Source: Clostridia bacterium (lineage in GTDB: Bacteria > Bacillota_A > Clostridia > Christensenellales > Aristaeellaceae). From it: DNA of 32,211 nucleotides. The position numbers and the translations under genes are program-made. Below the pieces are notes generated by a model. It was not told the origin of the DNA. It did no database searches and saw only the letters and a list, made by a program, of their open reading frames with translations. Numbering within the stretch: the first letter of the stretch is position 1; each line of letters starts with the position of its first letter. The stretch spans positions 1 through 32,211 of the forward strand of contig JAFRJF010000301.1 in the NCBI GenBank assembly GCA_017432405.1. The letters are read 5' to 3'. Shown piece by piece: positions 15,492-26,372 of the stretch.

Positions 15492-16860
15492 GGCCCGGGA
15501 GCACGACAGCTGCGAAATGCGCATGACGCCTGCTGCTGACACGCTGGCCGCCCTTTCCCGCCTGCTTTTCCGGGCGGGGGCGGCCTTGCCCTTTCTTCGC
15601 GTGCCGATCGAAGGGATGGCGCGCGTTTCGGACGATGTCGTCGACGGCCTGGCCACGGACGGCACGCGCCTGTACTATGGTCCCAAGGCCTCGCCGAACG
15701 CGCCTGCAGTGGCGCATCTGCTGATGCACTGCCTGTTTCGCCATCCCGTCGCGCCGGAGGGGGTGGTGAGGCCGCTGTGGGACCTCGCCTGCGACGTGTC
15801 CGCCGAATACCTGCGCGGGGAATTCCTTCCTTCGGGGGAGACAAACCTCGTTCGGCGGGAGATCGCCGAGGCCCTGCCTGAGGATGTCGACCCACGGGCG
15901 GCGGGGGCGGTGTATCGCGCGCTGATGGACCTGTTCGAGGACGAGCTGGCCCCGCTGCATGCCCGCTTCCGGCGGGACGACCACCGCTATTGGTATGCCC
16001 CTTCACCGCTTCTCCGGGACGGCGGATGGACAGCACAGCAGGGCGCCGCGGGCAATGCGCCGTCGGGACGGCCTGACGGGCACGGCACGGGTATCCCCAC
16101 CTATGCCCAATGGCTGTCGGAGGCATTGGAGCGGCACTGGCCCTCCCCGGACGCGCTGCCGGGTGGGACGGTGCGAACGGGCCGACACGGGCTCGCGCCG
16201 GGCAGCAGGGAGGAGCGTATGGTGCTTCGCGCCGAGGGAAAGTACGACTTTTCCAGCTACCTGCGGCGCTTCGCCACCACAAGGGAGGAGCTGCGCCTCG
16301 ACCTGGACAGCTTTGACGCCATCCCCTATTACTACGGCCTGAGGCGCTACGGCAACCTGCCCCTGATCGAGCCCCTGGAGTATACCGAGAGCTTCAAGGT
16401 GGAATCGCTGGTGATTGCCATCGACACCTCCGGCTCCTGCACCCGGCCCATCGTGCAGCGTTTCCTGGCCGAGATCGAGCGCATGCTTCTGAACCACGAC
16501 AGCTTCTTTTCGGACATGGAGATCCACATCGTCCAGTGTGACGCCATCGTGCAGTCCCACGTCGTGATCCACTCCGTGGAGGCGTGGAAGAAGTACGCGA
16601 AGGACCTGGTGATCCGGGGCAGGGGCGGCACGAACTTCACGCCGGTGTTCGACCTGGTGGAGAAGCTGCGCAAGGGCGGCGCGCTGAAGCGATTGAAGGG
16701 GCTGATCTACTTCACCGACGGTGACGGCGTGTACCCCCGGAAGCCGACGCCCTATGAGACGGCCTTCGTGTTCGCCACGCGAGAGGCGCTGGGCTACAGC
16801 CTGCCCGAGTGGATCGTGCCGCTGTGCCTGGAGCGAGAAAAGGAAGGACCGATAGAATGA
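15484..16860 (+). CDS. DUF2201-type putative metallopeptidase/VWA-like protein
   Basis: The 458-residue product has two parts. The N-terminal third holds HLLMH (His78, His82) followed by FRH (His87), which fits the putative zinc peptidase region found in DUF2201 proteins. The C-terminal part (about 305-455) is a VWA-like domain with a MIDAS motif DTSGS (Asp314, Ser316, Ser318), a GRGGTNFTP threonine region and TDGDG. Such proteins normally pair with a MoxR-type ATPase that remodels or activates target proteins, and here the ATPase gene follows with a four-base overlap. The linker at about 180-245 is rich in Gly, Pro and Arg. The target is unknown. Confidence 0.8.
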   Translation: MDEAREHDSCEMRMTPAADTLAALSRLLFRAGAALPFLRVPIEGMARVSDDVVDGLATDGTRLYYGPKASPNAPAVAHLLMHCLFRHPVAPEGVVRPLWDLACDVSAEYLRGEFLPSGETNLVRREIAEALPEDVDPRAAGAVYRALMDLFEDELAPLHARFRRDDHRYWYAPSPLLRDGGWTAQQGAAGNAPSGRPDGHGTGIPTYAQWLSEALERHWPSPDALPGGTVRTGRHGLAPGSREERMVLRAEGKYDFSSYLRRFATTREELRLDLDSFDAIPYYYGLRRYGNLPLIEPLEYTESFKVESLVIAIDTSGSCTRPIVQRFLAEIERMLLNHDSFFSDMEIHIVQCDAIVQSHVVIHSVEAWKKYAKDLVIRGRGGTNFTPVFDLVEKLRKGGALKRLKGLIYFTDGDGVYPRKPTPYETAFVFATREALGYSLPEWIVPLCLEREKEGPIE

Positions 16861-18338
16861 ACATCCAGCAAGCCAAGGACGAGATCGCCCGCACTTTCCT
16901 GGCCTATACCCGGCGCAATGCCGACGGGTCCCACAGAATACCGACGGAAAAGCAGCGGCCGGTGCTGCTGATCGGCCCGCCGGGCATCGGCAAGACGGCC
17001 ATCATGCGGCAGATCGCGGACGAGGTCGGCTGTGGCCTGGTGGCCTATTCGATGACCCATCACACCCGCCAGAGCGCCATCGGGCTTCCGTTCATATCAC
17101 AGAAGGCCTACGGCGGGGTGTCGTATCAGGTCACCGAGTACACCATGAGCGAGATCGTCGCCGCCATATACGACACCATGCAGGCCACAGGGAAGCGCAG
17201 CGGCATACTGTTCCTGGATGAGATCAACTGCGTCTCGGAGACGCTGACCCCCGTCATGCTCCAGCTGCTGCAAAACAAGACCTTTGGAAACGCCCCCCTG
17301 CCGGAGGACTGGGTGATCGTGGCGGCGGGCAACCCGCCGGAGTACAACAAATCCGTGCGGGAGCTGGACATGGTCACGTTGGACCGGGTCAAGCACATCG
17401 ACGTCTCGGCGGACCTGGCGGTCTGGCAGCGCTACGCCGTGGCCCAGGGGGTACACCCCGCCGTCAGGACGTATCTGAGCGTCTATCCCGATCACTTCTA
17501 CAGGATCACTGAAACCGAACGAGGGCTGTTTTTCGTGACCGCCCGGGGCTGGGAGGACATGTCGCTGATGCTGCAGGCGATGGAGGAGAACCCTAAAGAA
17601 CTAACTACGTATCGCGGCGTGCAGGTGGACGCCGAATGGTGCCTGCAGTACCTCCAGGACGACACGGTCGCTCGGTCCTTCGCGTTGTATTACGACTTGT
17701 TTCGGCATTTTACGGCGCATATACAGACTGAAGTCGACTTTTCACTGTCGGAGCTGCTGCTGACGGAGCCGGAGGCGCTTGCGGCGCTGTCGTCCACTGA
17801 ATGCCTGGCCGTCGCGGCGATGCTTTTCCATCCCATCGATATCGAAGCGGGGAGGCTCCATGAAACCCAGGTGTGCCTTGCCCGAAGGGCGGAGCTGACG
17901 GCGATGATGCCTGGGGATGACGTGTTTGCGTCGGAGGACGCCATCAGGGCCTTCTTTGACCGGAAGCGGGAGGCAGTGGCGATCAAGGTCGGTCATGACG
18001 TGATGAAGCCAGACGAGGAATTCCGGGAGAAGTCGGTTCTGGCGGCGCTTGAATCGGACATCGCCGCATGGCGAAAGCTGCCAAAGGAGACCAGAGTCGG
18101 ATTTTTTGATTATGAGAAAAAGCGCATCGAAGCGGAAGAGAGCGCCTGCAATAATGCTTGCGGAAAGGCGGCGCGGGCAGTGGAGGCAGCCTATGCGGCC
18201 CTTGAAGCATGTCCCCAGGGACGAAGCGCGCTGCTGTACCTGACCAGCGACCTGGCGGCGTCGAAGCCCTGCGCAGAACTGCTGGAAGCGCATCCATCGG
18301 TCACGTTTGATCAGTACCGAAAAGAGATCGATGTATGA
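16857..18338 (+). CDS. MoxR-type AAA+ ATPase
   Basis: A 493-residue ATPase with Walker A GPPGIGKT (residues 40-47), Walker B ILFLDEIN (Asp121, Glu122) and a sensor-1 region VIVAAGNPPEYN. This is the MoxR/dynein-like AAA+ pattern. These chaperone-like ATPases work with VWA-domain partners, here the overlapping upstream gene (ATGA overlap). The C-terminal 200 residues are helical and less conserved. ATG 16857 is preferred over TTG 16809 because of an AAGGAAGG ribosome binding site and because the ATPase domain starts there. There is no hairpin after the gene; the next element is the tryptophan T-box promoter 28 bases on. Confidence 0.88.
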   Translation: MNIQQAKDEIARTFLAYTRRNADGSHRIPTEKQRPVLLIGPPGIGKTAIMRQIADEVGCGLVAYSMTHHTRQSAIGLPFISQKAYGGVSYQVTEYTMSEIVAAIYDTMQATGKRSGILFLDEINCVSETLTPVMLQLLQNKTFGNAPLPEDWVIVAAGNPPEYNKSVRELDMVTLDRVKHIDVSADLAVWQRYAVAQGVHPAVRTYLSVYPDHFYRITETERGLFFVTARGWEDMSLMLQAMEENPKELTTYRGVQVDAEWCLQYLQDDTVARSFALYYDLFRHFTAHIQTEVDFSLSELLLTEPEALAALSSTECLAVAAMLFHPIDIEAGRLHETQVCLARRAELTAMMPGDDVFASEDAIRAFFDRKREAVAIKVGHDVMKPDEEFREKSVLAALESDIAAWRKLPKETRVGFFDYEKKRIEAEESACNNACGKAARAVEAAYAALEACPQGRSALLYLTSDLAASKPCAELLEAHPSVTFDQYRKEIDV

Positions 18339-18366
18339 TATATAGTGTTAAACATGGGTTAATCCC

Positions 18367-18395
18367 TTGACACTACCACTTTACCATGCTATAAT
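18367..18395 (+). promoter_or_regulatory. SigA-type promoter of the T-box/trpB unit
   Basis: TTGACA (18367-18372), a 17-base spacer and TATAAT (18390-18395) with an extended TGC upstream of the -10. This is the closest match to consensus in the window. Confidence 0.92.
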
Positions 18396-18401
18396 GCCGC
18401 C

Positions 18402-18692
18402 AACCGTTGAGGAAGAATAGTAGTTTCCTGGACAAGCGTAGCAGAGAGCCGCGGGCGGTGAAATCGCGGCACGGGCGTCGGAGATGAATGGGCTTCCGAG
18501 GGCGAACCCAAAGGACTAGCAGCGCGTCGCCGAACGGGCGCAGCCCAAGTAGGGGAGACGGAGTTCCCTCCGTTATCAAAGGTTGCCGTATGACGGTACG
18601 GTATTGAGCGGGCGCGCAAGCGTCAAGCCGGGTGGCACCGCAGGGTGATCGACGATCCCTGTCCCAGCATTCACAACTGGGACAGGGTTTTT
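18402..18692 (+). promoter_or_regulatory. Tryptophan T-box leader of trpB
   Basis: T-box elements are present in order. The specifier loop has AGTA (18419-18422) opposite GAATGGG (18486-18492), held by stems GGAAG/CTTCC and GTTTCC/GGAGAT. The AGAGAG motif follows at 18443-18448, and the T-box sequence GGGTGGCACCGCAGG lies around 18630-18644. The specifier after GAA is TGG, the Trp codon. The TGGC bulge predicts a tRNA with discriminator G, as in bacterial tRNA-Trp. Codon, discriminator and gene all agree on tryptophan. Uncharged tRNA-Trp should stabilise the antiterminator and turn trpB on. Confidence 0.95.
18657..18692 (+). terminator. T-box terminator of trpB
   Basis: A perfect 11-bp stem CCCTGTCCCAG / CTGGGACAGGG with a nine-base loop is followed by TTTTT. 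It competes with the T-box antiterminator. Confidence 0.93.
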
Positions 18693-18756
18693 GACGTGAA
18701 GCCAATCCTTCAGGATATCCTGTCCCGAACCAACTGAATCGGAAAGGAGAATCCCC

Positions 18757-21796
<3,040 letters not shown>

Positions 21797-21803
21797 GGTA
21801 AAA

Positions 21804-22850
21804 ATGCTGGAATTCTATCGCCTGCTGTCGACGCTCGATGCCGATGCCCGCAACGCCGTGCTGACGGTGATTGAAGGCCGGGATTTCGGCGACAGGTGCC
21901 TGCTCTCCGCCGGCACGATCCTGTGGGAGCGGGACGAAGGAGGCTTCTTCGCCCGCAATATCGAAGCGGTCCGGGATGTCGATCAAAGCGGCATGCTGGA
22001 AATCGGCGGCCAGCGGGTCTTCTGCGAGCGACTGGGGCGGGAAAAAAAGCTGGTCGTCTGCGGCGGCGGGCATGTGGCGATTCCGGTGATTCGCATCGCC
22101 GGGCTGCTGGGCCTGCCCGTCACCGTGCTGGAGGACCGGCCCGCCTTCGCGGAAAACGCGGGAAGGGCCGGGGCGGGGCGCGTGATCTGCGCGCCGTTTG
22201 AGGATGGCCTCAGGCAGATTCCGGGGGACGAGGACACCTTCTTCGTCATCGTCACCCGGGGGCATGGCTGCGATGTGGAATGCCTCGAGGCCATCAGTCG
22301 AAAGCCCCACGCCTACATTGGCATGATCGGCTCCCGCAGGCGGGTGGCGCTGGTGAAAAAGCATCTGATCGAGGATAGGGGCTGCGACCCGGCGGTCGTC
22401 GACGGGATACACATGCCCATTGGCTTGGCCATCGGCGCGGAGACCCCGGAGGAGATCGCCGTATCCATCATGGCTGAGATCATACAGGAAAAGAACCGGA
22501 ACGGGCGCAATACCGCCTGGCCCCGGGATATGCTCCAGGCGATCGTCGACCCGGCGGCCCGGGGGACGCCCAGGGCGCTGGCCACTGTGGTGGAGCGCAG
22601 GGGCAGCGCCCCCAGGGGGCCCGGCGCGCGGATGCTGGTGTGGCCGGACGGACGCACCCTTGGCACCGTGGGCGGCGGCCTGGTGGAGGGCGAGGTGATC
22701 CGCGCCGCCTGCCAGAGGCTTCAGGCAGGCGAGACGGCCCCCTGCCTTTGCAGGGCGCGCCTTGACGCGGACGCCGCGGCGGAGGACGGCATGGCCTGTG
22801 GCGGCGAAGTGACCGTGTTTATCGAAACCATTGAGATGGGCGGGAGGTAA
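21804..22850 (+). CDS. XdhC/CoxI-family molybdenum hydroxylase maturation factor
   Basis: The 348-residue product contains a Rossmann-type XdhC_C region (about 83-230, with KLVVCGGGHVAIPV and then YIGMIGSRRR) followed by an XdhC_CoxI segment (about 245-345, with LATVVERRGSAPRGPGARM and GTVGGGLVEGEV). In the classic XdhC the CoxI segment comes first, so the order is swapped here; this arrangement is, as I recall, seen in Clostridia for aldehyde oxidoreductase maturation. XdhC proteins bind molybdenum cofactor, support its sulfuration and insert it into xanthine dehydrogenase-like enzymes. The molybdate transporter genes downstream fit this job. The stop codon is part of a 20-bp hairpin. Confidence 0.85.
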   Translation: MLEFYRLLSTLDADARNAVLTVIEGRDFGDRCLLSAGTILWERDEGGFFARNIEAVRDVDQSGMLEIGGQRVFCERLGREKKLVVCGGGHVAIPVIRIAGLLGLPVTVLEDRPAFAENAGRAGAGRVICAPFEDGLRQIPGDEDTFFVIVTRGHGCDVECLEAISRKPHAYIGMIGSRRRVALVKKHLIEDRGCDPAVVDGIHMPIGLAIGAETPEEIAVSIMAEIIQEKNRNGRNTAWPRDMLQAIVDPAARGTPRALATVVERRGSAPRGPGARMLVWPDGRTLGTVGGGLVEGEVIRAACQRLQAGETAPCLCRARLDADAAAEDGMACGGEVTVFIETIEMGGR

Positions 22851-22890
22851 ATACTGATTTGTCGAGCTTTGCTCGATAAATCAGTATTTA
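22848..22890. repeat. 20-bp hairpin starting at the xdhC stop codon
   Basis: Arms at 22848-22867 and 22871-22890 pair over 20 bp with one G-U and a TTT loop; the core is ATACTGATTT / AAATCAGTAT. The left arm begins with the TAA stop codon. It may serve as a terminator, though GGGG rather than a T-run follows, or as the edge of the larger element next to it. Confidence 0.8.
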
Positions 22891-23029
22891 GGGGTTAGGT
22901 TTTAGGGAATAGGGGTTAGGGGTTGTTGGTGTGTAGGGGCGATTTCCAATCGCCCGCGGGCGCTCGGAGAGCGCCCCTACACCGTGTACGGGTCCGGCCA
23001 TTCCCTAACCCCTAAAACCTAACCCCTAA
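22888..23029. repeat. Nested palindromic intergenic element with TTAGGGG tracts
   Basis: The outer arms TTAGGGGTTAGGTTTTAGGG (22888-22907) and their exact complement (23010-23029) enclose a second inverted repeat, GTGTAGGGGCG (22931-22941) with its complement (22972-22982). Inside this lie two tandem hairpins: GGGCGAT/ATCGCCC (22937-22955) and GGGCGCTC/GAGCGCCC (22958-22976). No coding capacity is seen. The design resembles a small non-autonomous repeat or REP/MITE-like element present in many genomic copies, but a single copy cannot prove that. The remaining gap up to modA holds no clear promoter. Confidence 0.8.
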
Positions 23030-23086
23030 CCCCTCAACTACTTTCAAAACAGAATGGCAGTAAAGCCTGCCGGGGAGTGTTGGACC

Positions 23087-23890
23087 ATGCGCAAGATACT
23101 GACCCTGCTGACTGTGTTGGCGCTGCTGTTCGGCTGCGCCGGCGCACTGGCGGAGACGAAAATCATCGTGTTTGCCGCCGCGTCAATGACCGAGACGCTG
23201 ACGCAGATCGTCGATCGCTACATGGCGGCGCATCCCGGCGTGGCGGTCATCTGCAACTTCGATTCGTCCGGCACCCTCAAGACCCAGATCCAGGAGGGTG
23301 CGCCCTGCGATTTGTTCATTTCGGCGGCGAAGAAGCAGATGGACCAGCTGGACATCAACGCCTCCGCCGATGTGAACACCGAGGGGCTGGACTTCGTGGA
23401 CCGGGCGACCCGCGTCGACCTGCTGGAGAACAGGGTGACGCTGGTCGTGCCCGAGGGCAATCCAAAGGGCGTCGAGGGCTTTGACCAGCTGGCCGAATTG
23501 TTGAGGGATGGCGACATCCTGCTGGCCATCGGCAACAGCGACGTGCCCGTGGGACAGTACACCCAAAAGATATTTGAATTCTACGGCATCGACGAAGCCA
23601 CCGTCGCGAGCAAGCTGACCTACGGCTCCAACGTCAAGGAGGTCACCACCCAGGTCTCCGAGCATTCCGTGGACTGCGGCATCATCTACGGCACCGACGC
23701 CTTCTCCGCCGGCTTGAGCGTGGTGGACGAGGCCACAGAGACCATGTGTGGCGGCCGGGTGGTGTATCCTGCCGCGGTGCTCAAGAGCGCGGCAAACCCC
23801 TTGGCCGCCTGGGATTTCCTGGCTTACCTGCAAACGGAAGAATGCGCGGAGGTGTTCGCCTCGGTGGGCTTCACGCCGCTGGTACAGTAA
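23087..23890 (+). CDS. modA: Molybdate ABC transporter, substrate-binding protein
   Basis: The 267-residue product has an N-terminal signal (MRKILTLLTVLALLFGCAGA); the LFGC could be a lipobox, while ALA-E could be a signal peptidase I site. The mature part shows the ModA pattern: VFAAASMTETLTQI, FDSSGTLKTQIQEGAPCDLFISA, then GNSDVPVGQYTQKI and a TQVSEHSVDCGIIYGTDA hinge region. It captures molybdate (or tungstate) outside the membrane for ModBC. GGGGAG at 23071-23076 supports ATG 23087; an upstream in-frame ATG at 23054 would bury the signal peptide. First gene of modABC. Confidence 0.93.
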   Translation: MRKILTLLTVLALLFGCAGALAETKIIVFAAASMTETLTQIVDRYMAAHPGVAVICNFDSSGTLKTQIQEGAPCDLFISAAKKQMDQLDINASADVNTEGLDFVDRATRVDLLENRVTLVVPEGNPKGVEGFDQLAELLRDGDILLAIGNSDVPVGQYTQKIFEFYGIDEATVASKLTYGSNVKEVTTQVSEHSVDCGIIYGTDAFSAGLSVVDEATETMCGGRVVYPAAVLKSAANPLAAWDFLAYLQTEECAEVFASVGFTPLVQ

Positions 23891-23895
23891 AACAG

Positions 23896-23933
23896 TGGGT
23901 ATCGGGTCATCCGGGGGATGACCCCGATACCCA
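23896..23933 (+). other. Long hairpin between modA and modB
   Basis: Arms TGGGTATCGGGTCATCC (23896-23912) and GGATGACCCCGATACCCA (23916-23933) pair over 17 bp with one extra base and a GGG loop. No T-run follows; an AGGAGG lies seven bases on. It sits five bases after the modA stop, so it may protect modA mRNA or lower modBC expression relative to modA. Confidence 0.75.
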
Positions 23934-23958
23934 TTCCATAGGAGGACCGGATCGGACC

Positions 23959-24648
23959 ATGGCATCACAATTCGCGACGACGGACTGGTTTCCGCTGTTC
24001 AATTCCCTGCGCATCGCGGCCATCGCCAGCGTGCTGGTGTTCTTCCTGGGCATCGGCTGCGCCCACTGGGCGGCGCGGCTGCCGAGGGCGGTCAAGGGCG
24101 TGCTGGACGTGATCCTGACCCTGCCCCTGGTGCTGCCGCCCACGGTGTGCGGCTACCTGCTGCTGATGCTGGTGGGGGTCCGTCGGCCGCTGGGCGCGCT
24201 GCTGGACAAGGCCGGCGTGCGCTTCGTCATGACCTGGCAGGGCGGCGTGCTGGCGGCGGTGGCGGTGGCCTTTCCGCTGATGTACCGCACGGCCCGTGGC
24301 GCCTTTGAAGCCTTCGACGAGACGCTGGCCTGGTCCGGGCAGACCCTGGGGCTGAGCGATACCTACATCTTCTGGCGCATACGCATGCCTGCGTGCCGGC
24401 AGGGCATACTGGCCGGCTTCGTGCTGGCCTTAGCTCGGTCGCTGGGGGAGTACGGCGCGACCTCGATGCTCATCGGCTACACCCCCGGCAGGACCGCCAC
24501 CATCTCCACCACGGTCTACCAGCTCTATCGCACCGGCGACGACGCCGGGGCACTCAAATGGGTGCTGGTGAACCTGGCCATCAGCGCCGTGGTACTGCTG
24601 GCCGTGAACCTGCTGGAGGATCGACAGAGGAAGGGGGCGGTTCGATGA
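23959..24648 (+). CDS. modB: Molybdate ABC transporter permease
   Basis: A 229-residue permease with about five to six membrane helices. The ABC-coupling EAA loop is visible as EAFDETLAWSGQTLGLSDTYIFWRIRMP followed by RSLGEYGATSMLIGYTPGRT, a pattern typical of ModB/CysT-type permeases; LPLVLPPTVCGYLLL is also characteristic. It forms the membrane channel for molybdate. The ribosome binding site AGGAGG at 23940-23945 is 13 bases from ATG 23959, which is long. It overlaps modC by four bases. Confidence 0.93.
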   Translation: MASQFATTDWFPLFNSLRIAAIASVLVFFLGIGCAHWAARLPRAVKGVLDVILTLPLVLPPTVCGYLLLMLVGVRRPLGALLDKAGVRFVMTWQGGVLAAVAVAFPLMYRTARGAFEAFDETLAWSGQTLGLSDTYIFWRIRMPACRQGILAGFVLALARSLGEYGATSMLIGYTPGRTATISTTVYQLYRTGDDAGALKWVLVNLAISAVVLLAVNLLEDRQRKGAVR

Positions 24649-25688
24649 GCCTGATTGTCGACATCGAAAAGCGGTTGGGGGATTTCCGGCTTCGGGCCTG
24701 CTTTGAGTGCGCGGATGGCATCACCGGGCTGCTGGGCCCCTCCGGCTGCGGAAAGAGCATGACCCTGAAGTGCATCGCGGGCATCGAGAGGCCGGACCGG
24801 GGCCGAATCGAACTGGACGGGCGGGTGCTGTTTGATTCCGACCGGCATATCGATCTGAAGCCCCAGGCGCGACGGGTGGGCTATCTGTTCCAGAACTACG
24901 CACTGTTTGGCAACATGACGGTCCGGCAGAACCTGCTCTGTGGCCTTGGTCACGAGAAGGACAACGCCCGGCGGGCAAGGGCCCTTGACGAGGCGCTGGA
25001 GCTTTTCCAGCTGAGAGAATTGGAGAACCGAAGGCCCGGCCAGCTGTCCGGCGGACAGCAGCAGCGGGTGGCGCTGGCGAGGGCACTGGTGAACCGACCG
25101 GCGCTGCTGCTGCTGGACGAGCCCTTCTCCGCCCTTGACGCCCACCTGCGGCTGAAGCTGCAAATCGCCATGCTGGAGTCGCTCCGGGAATACGGTCGTC
25201 CGGCCCTGCTGGTGACCCACGATCGAAATGAGGCCTATCGCATGTGCGACCGGATCGCCGTGATGTCGGAGGGCTGCGCGCCGCAGCCCGTGGACACCAA
25301 GCGGCTGTTCGCCGACCCGGGCACGGTGTCGGCGGCGGCGCTGACCGGCTGCAAGAACATCACCCCCGCCCGGCGGGTGGGGGAGAAGCTGCTATACGCG
25401 CCGGCTTGGGGCGTCACGCTGGAGACGGCGCTGCCTGTGGCCGGCGACGTCACCCACGTGGGCATCCGCGCCCACTACTTCGGCCCAAGCGTCGCGCAGA
25501 ACCGCTTTCCCGTGGCCTTTGCGGGCGACATGGAGGAGCCCTTCGAGTGGGTGCTGGAATTCCGCTTTGCTGGCCAGCGCCCGGACAGTCCGCCGCTGTG
25601 GTGGCGCATCCCCAAGGAAAAGCGCCCCCGGCCTCTGCCGGAGGCGCTGGGTATCGCGCCGGTGAACGTGCTGCCGCTGCGGGACTAG
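24645..25688 (+). CDS. modC: Molybdate ABC transporter ATP-binding protein
   Basis: A 347-residue ABC ATPase with Walker A GPSGCGKS (31-38), Q-loop LFQNYALFGNMTV, signature LSGGQQQR, Walker B LLLLDEPFSALD and an H-loop VTHDRNE. The C-terminal 100 residues (GIRAHYFGP region) are a regulatory or TOBE-like extension, not a clean double-TOBE. It powers molybdate import with ModB. The start overlaps the modB stop (ATGA), so the pair is translationally coupled. It converges on the minus-strand HAD gene with only 14 bases between, and no obvious terminator. Confidence 0.93.
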   Translation: MSLIVDIEKRLGDFRLRACFECADGITGLLGPSGCGKSMTLKCIAGIERPDRGRIELDGRVLFDSDRHIDLKPQARRVGYLFQNYALFGNMTVRQNLLCGLGHEKDNARRARALDEALELFQLRELENRRPGQLSGGQQQRVALARALVNRPALLLLDEPFSALDAHLRLKLQIAMLESLREYGRPALLVTHDRNEAYRMCDRIAVMSEGCAPQPVDTKRLFADPGTVSAAALTGCKNITPARRVGEKLLYAPAWGVTLETALPVAGDVTHVGIRAHYFGPSVAQNRFPVAFAGDMEEPFEWVLEFRFAGQRPDSPPLWWRIPKEKRPRPLPEALGIAPVNVLPLRD

Positions 25689-25702
25689 GGGTATTGTATC
25701 GC

Positions 25703-26341
25703 TTATACGATATCCAGCAGCTCTCCCAGCTCGTGGATGATGTAGTCCGGATGGCTCTGCGCCACCAGGTAGTCCTCTGTAAAGCTGGAGGTGATGCCCA
25801 CGGCCTTCATGCCCCCTGCGTGGGCGGCCTTGATGCCGCTGGGGGCGTCCTCCACCACCAGGCAGTCGTTCGGCCTGGTATCGGTCAGCTTTGCGCCCGT
25901 CAGGTAGATCTCCGGGTTGGGCTTCAGGTTCTGGATCTTGTCACCGGTCACGAAGGCGTCAAAGAAGTCCTCGGACAGCCCGATGGCCCGCAGGTTGTGC
26001 ACCACCTTCGCGTAGTCGGCGGAGGTGCACACCGCGATCCTGTAACCCTTCTCCTTGAGGGCGGTCAGCACCCAGTGCACGTCTCCGGGCACGGTGGCCT
26101 CCGTCTCCACATACTGGCCGTAGTAGTGGTAGGCCAGGGATTTCATGGCGGGGTCGTAGGCCAGGCCGTACTTTTGGGCCACGCCCCCGATGTACTTTTC
26201 CTCGCCCTGGCCCACGAAGGGAATGAAGTCCTCGGGCTTGGGGTCCAGGCCGTAGTCCCGCAGGGCGAGTATGCCCGATTTGGCCATCAGGGTTTCCGAG
26301 TCGATCAATACGCCGTCCATGTCAAAAAGAATCGCTTTCAT
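25703..26341 (-). CDS. HAD-superfamily phosphatase, beta-phosphoglucomutase-like
   Basis: The product has 213 residues. The catalytic DxD is at the N-terminus (ILFDMDGVLIDSE, Asp7 and Asp9), followed by a helical cap, a CTSAD motif II, a KPNPEIY lysine motif III and VVEDAPSGIKAA motif IV. This subfamily includes beta-phosphoglucomutases and small sugar or nucleotide phosphatases; the substrate cannot be told. An AGGAGA ribosome binding site lies eight bases before the chosen ATG at 26341; ATGs slightly upstream lie within or too close to that site. It is 31 bases downstream of pncC on the same strand and probably shares its transcript. Confidence 0.9.
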   Translation of the reverse strand: MKAILFDMDGVLIDSETLMAKSGILALRDYGLDPKPEDFIPFVGQGEEKYIGGVAQKYGLAYDPAMKSLAYHYYGQYVETEATVPGDVHWVLTALKEKGYRIAVCTSADYAKVVHNLRAIGLSEDFFDAFVTGDKIQNLKPNPEIYLTGAKLTDTRPNDCLVVEDAPSGIKAAHAGGMKAVGITSSFTEDYLVAQSHPDYIIHELGELLDIV

Positions 26342-26372
26342 CGTCATGTCTCCTGTCATTAAGATCATGTGT

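Noticed and set aside
18486..18492. Gly specifier (GGG) in the second T-box
   Set aside because: The discriminator pairing base (TGGC) predicts G, which does not fit tRNA-Gly, and the gene is trpB.
22888..23029. CRISPR or telomere-type repeat array
   Set aside because: There is no regular repeat-spacer unit; the TTAGGGG tracts are irregular and are arms of one inverted repeat.
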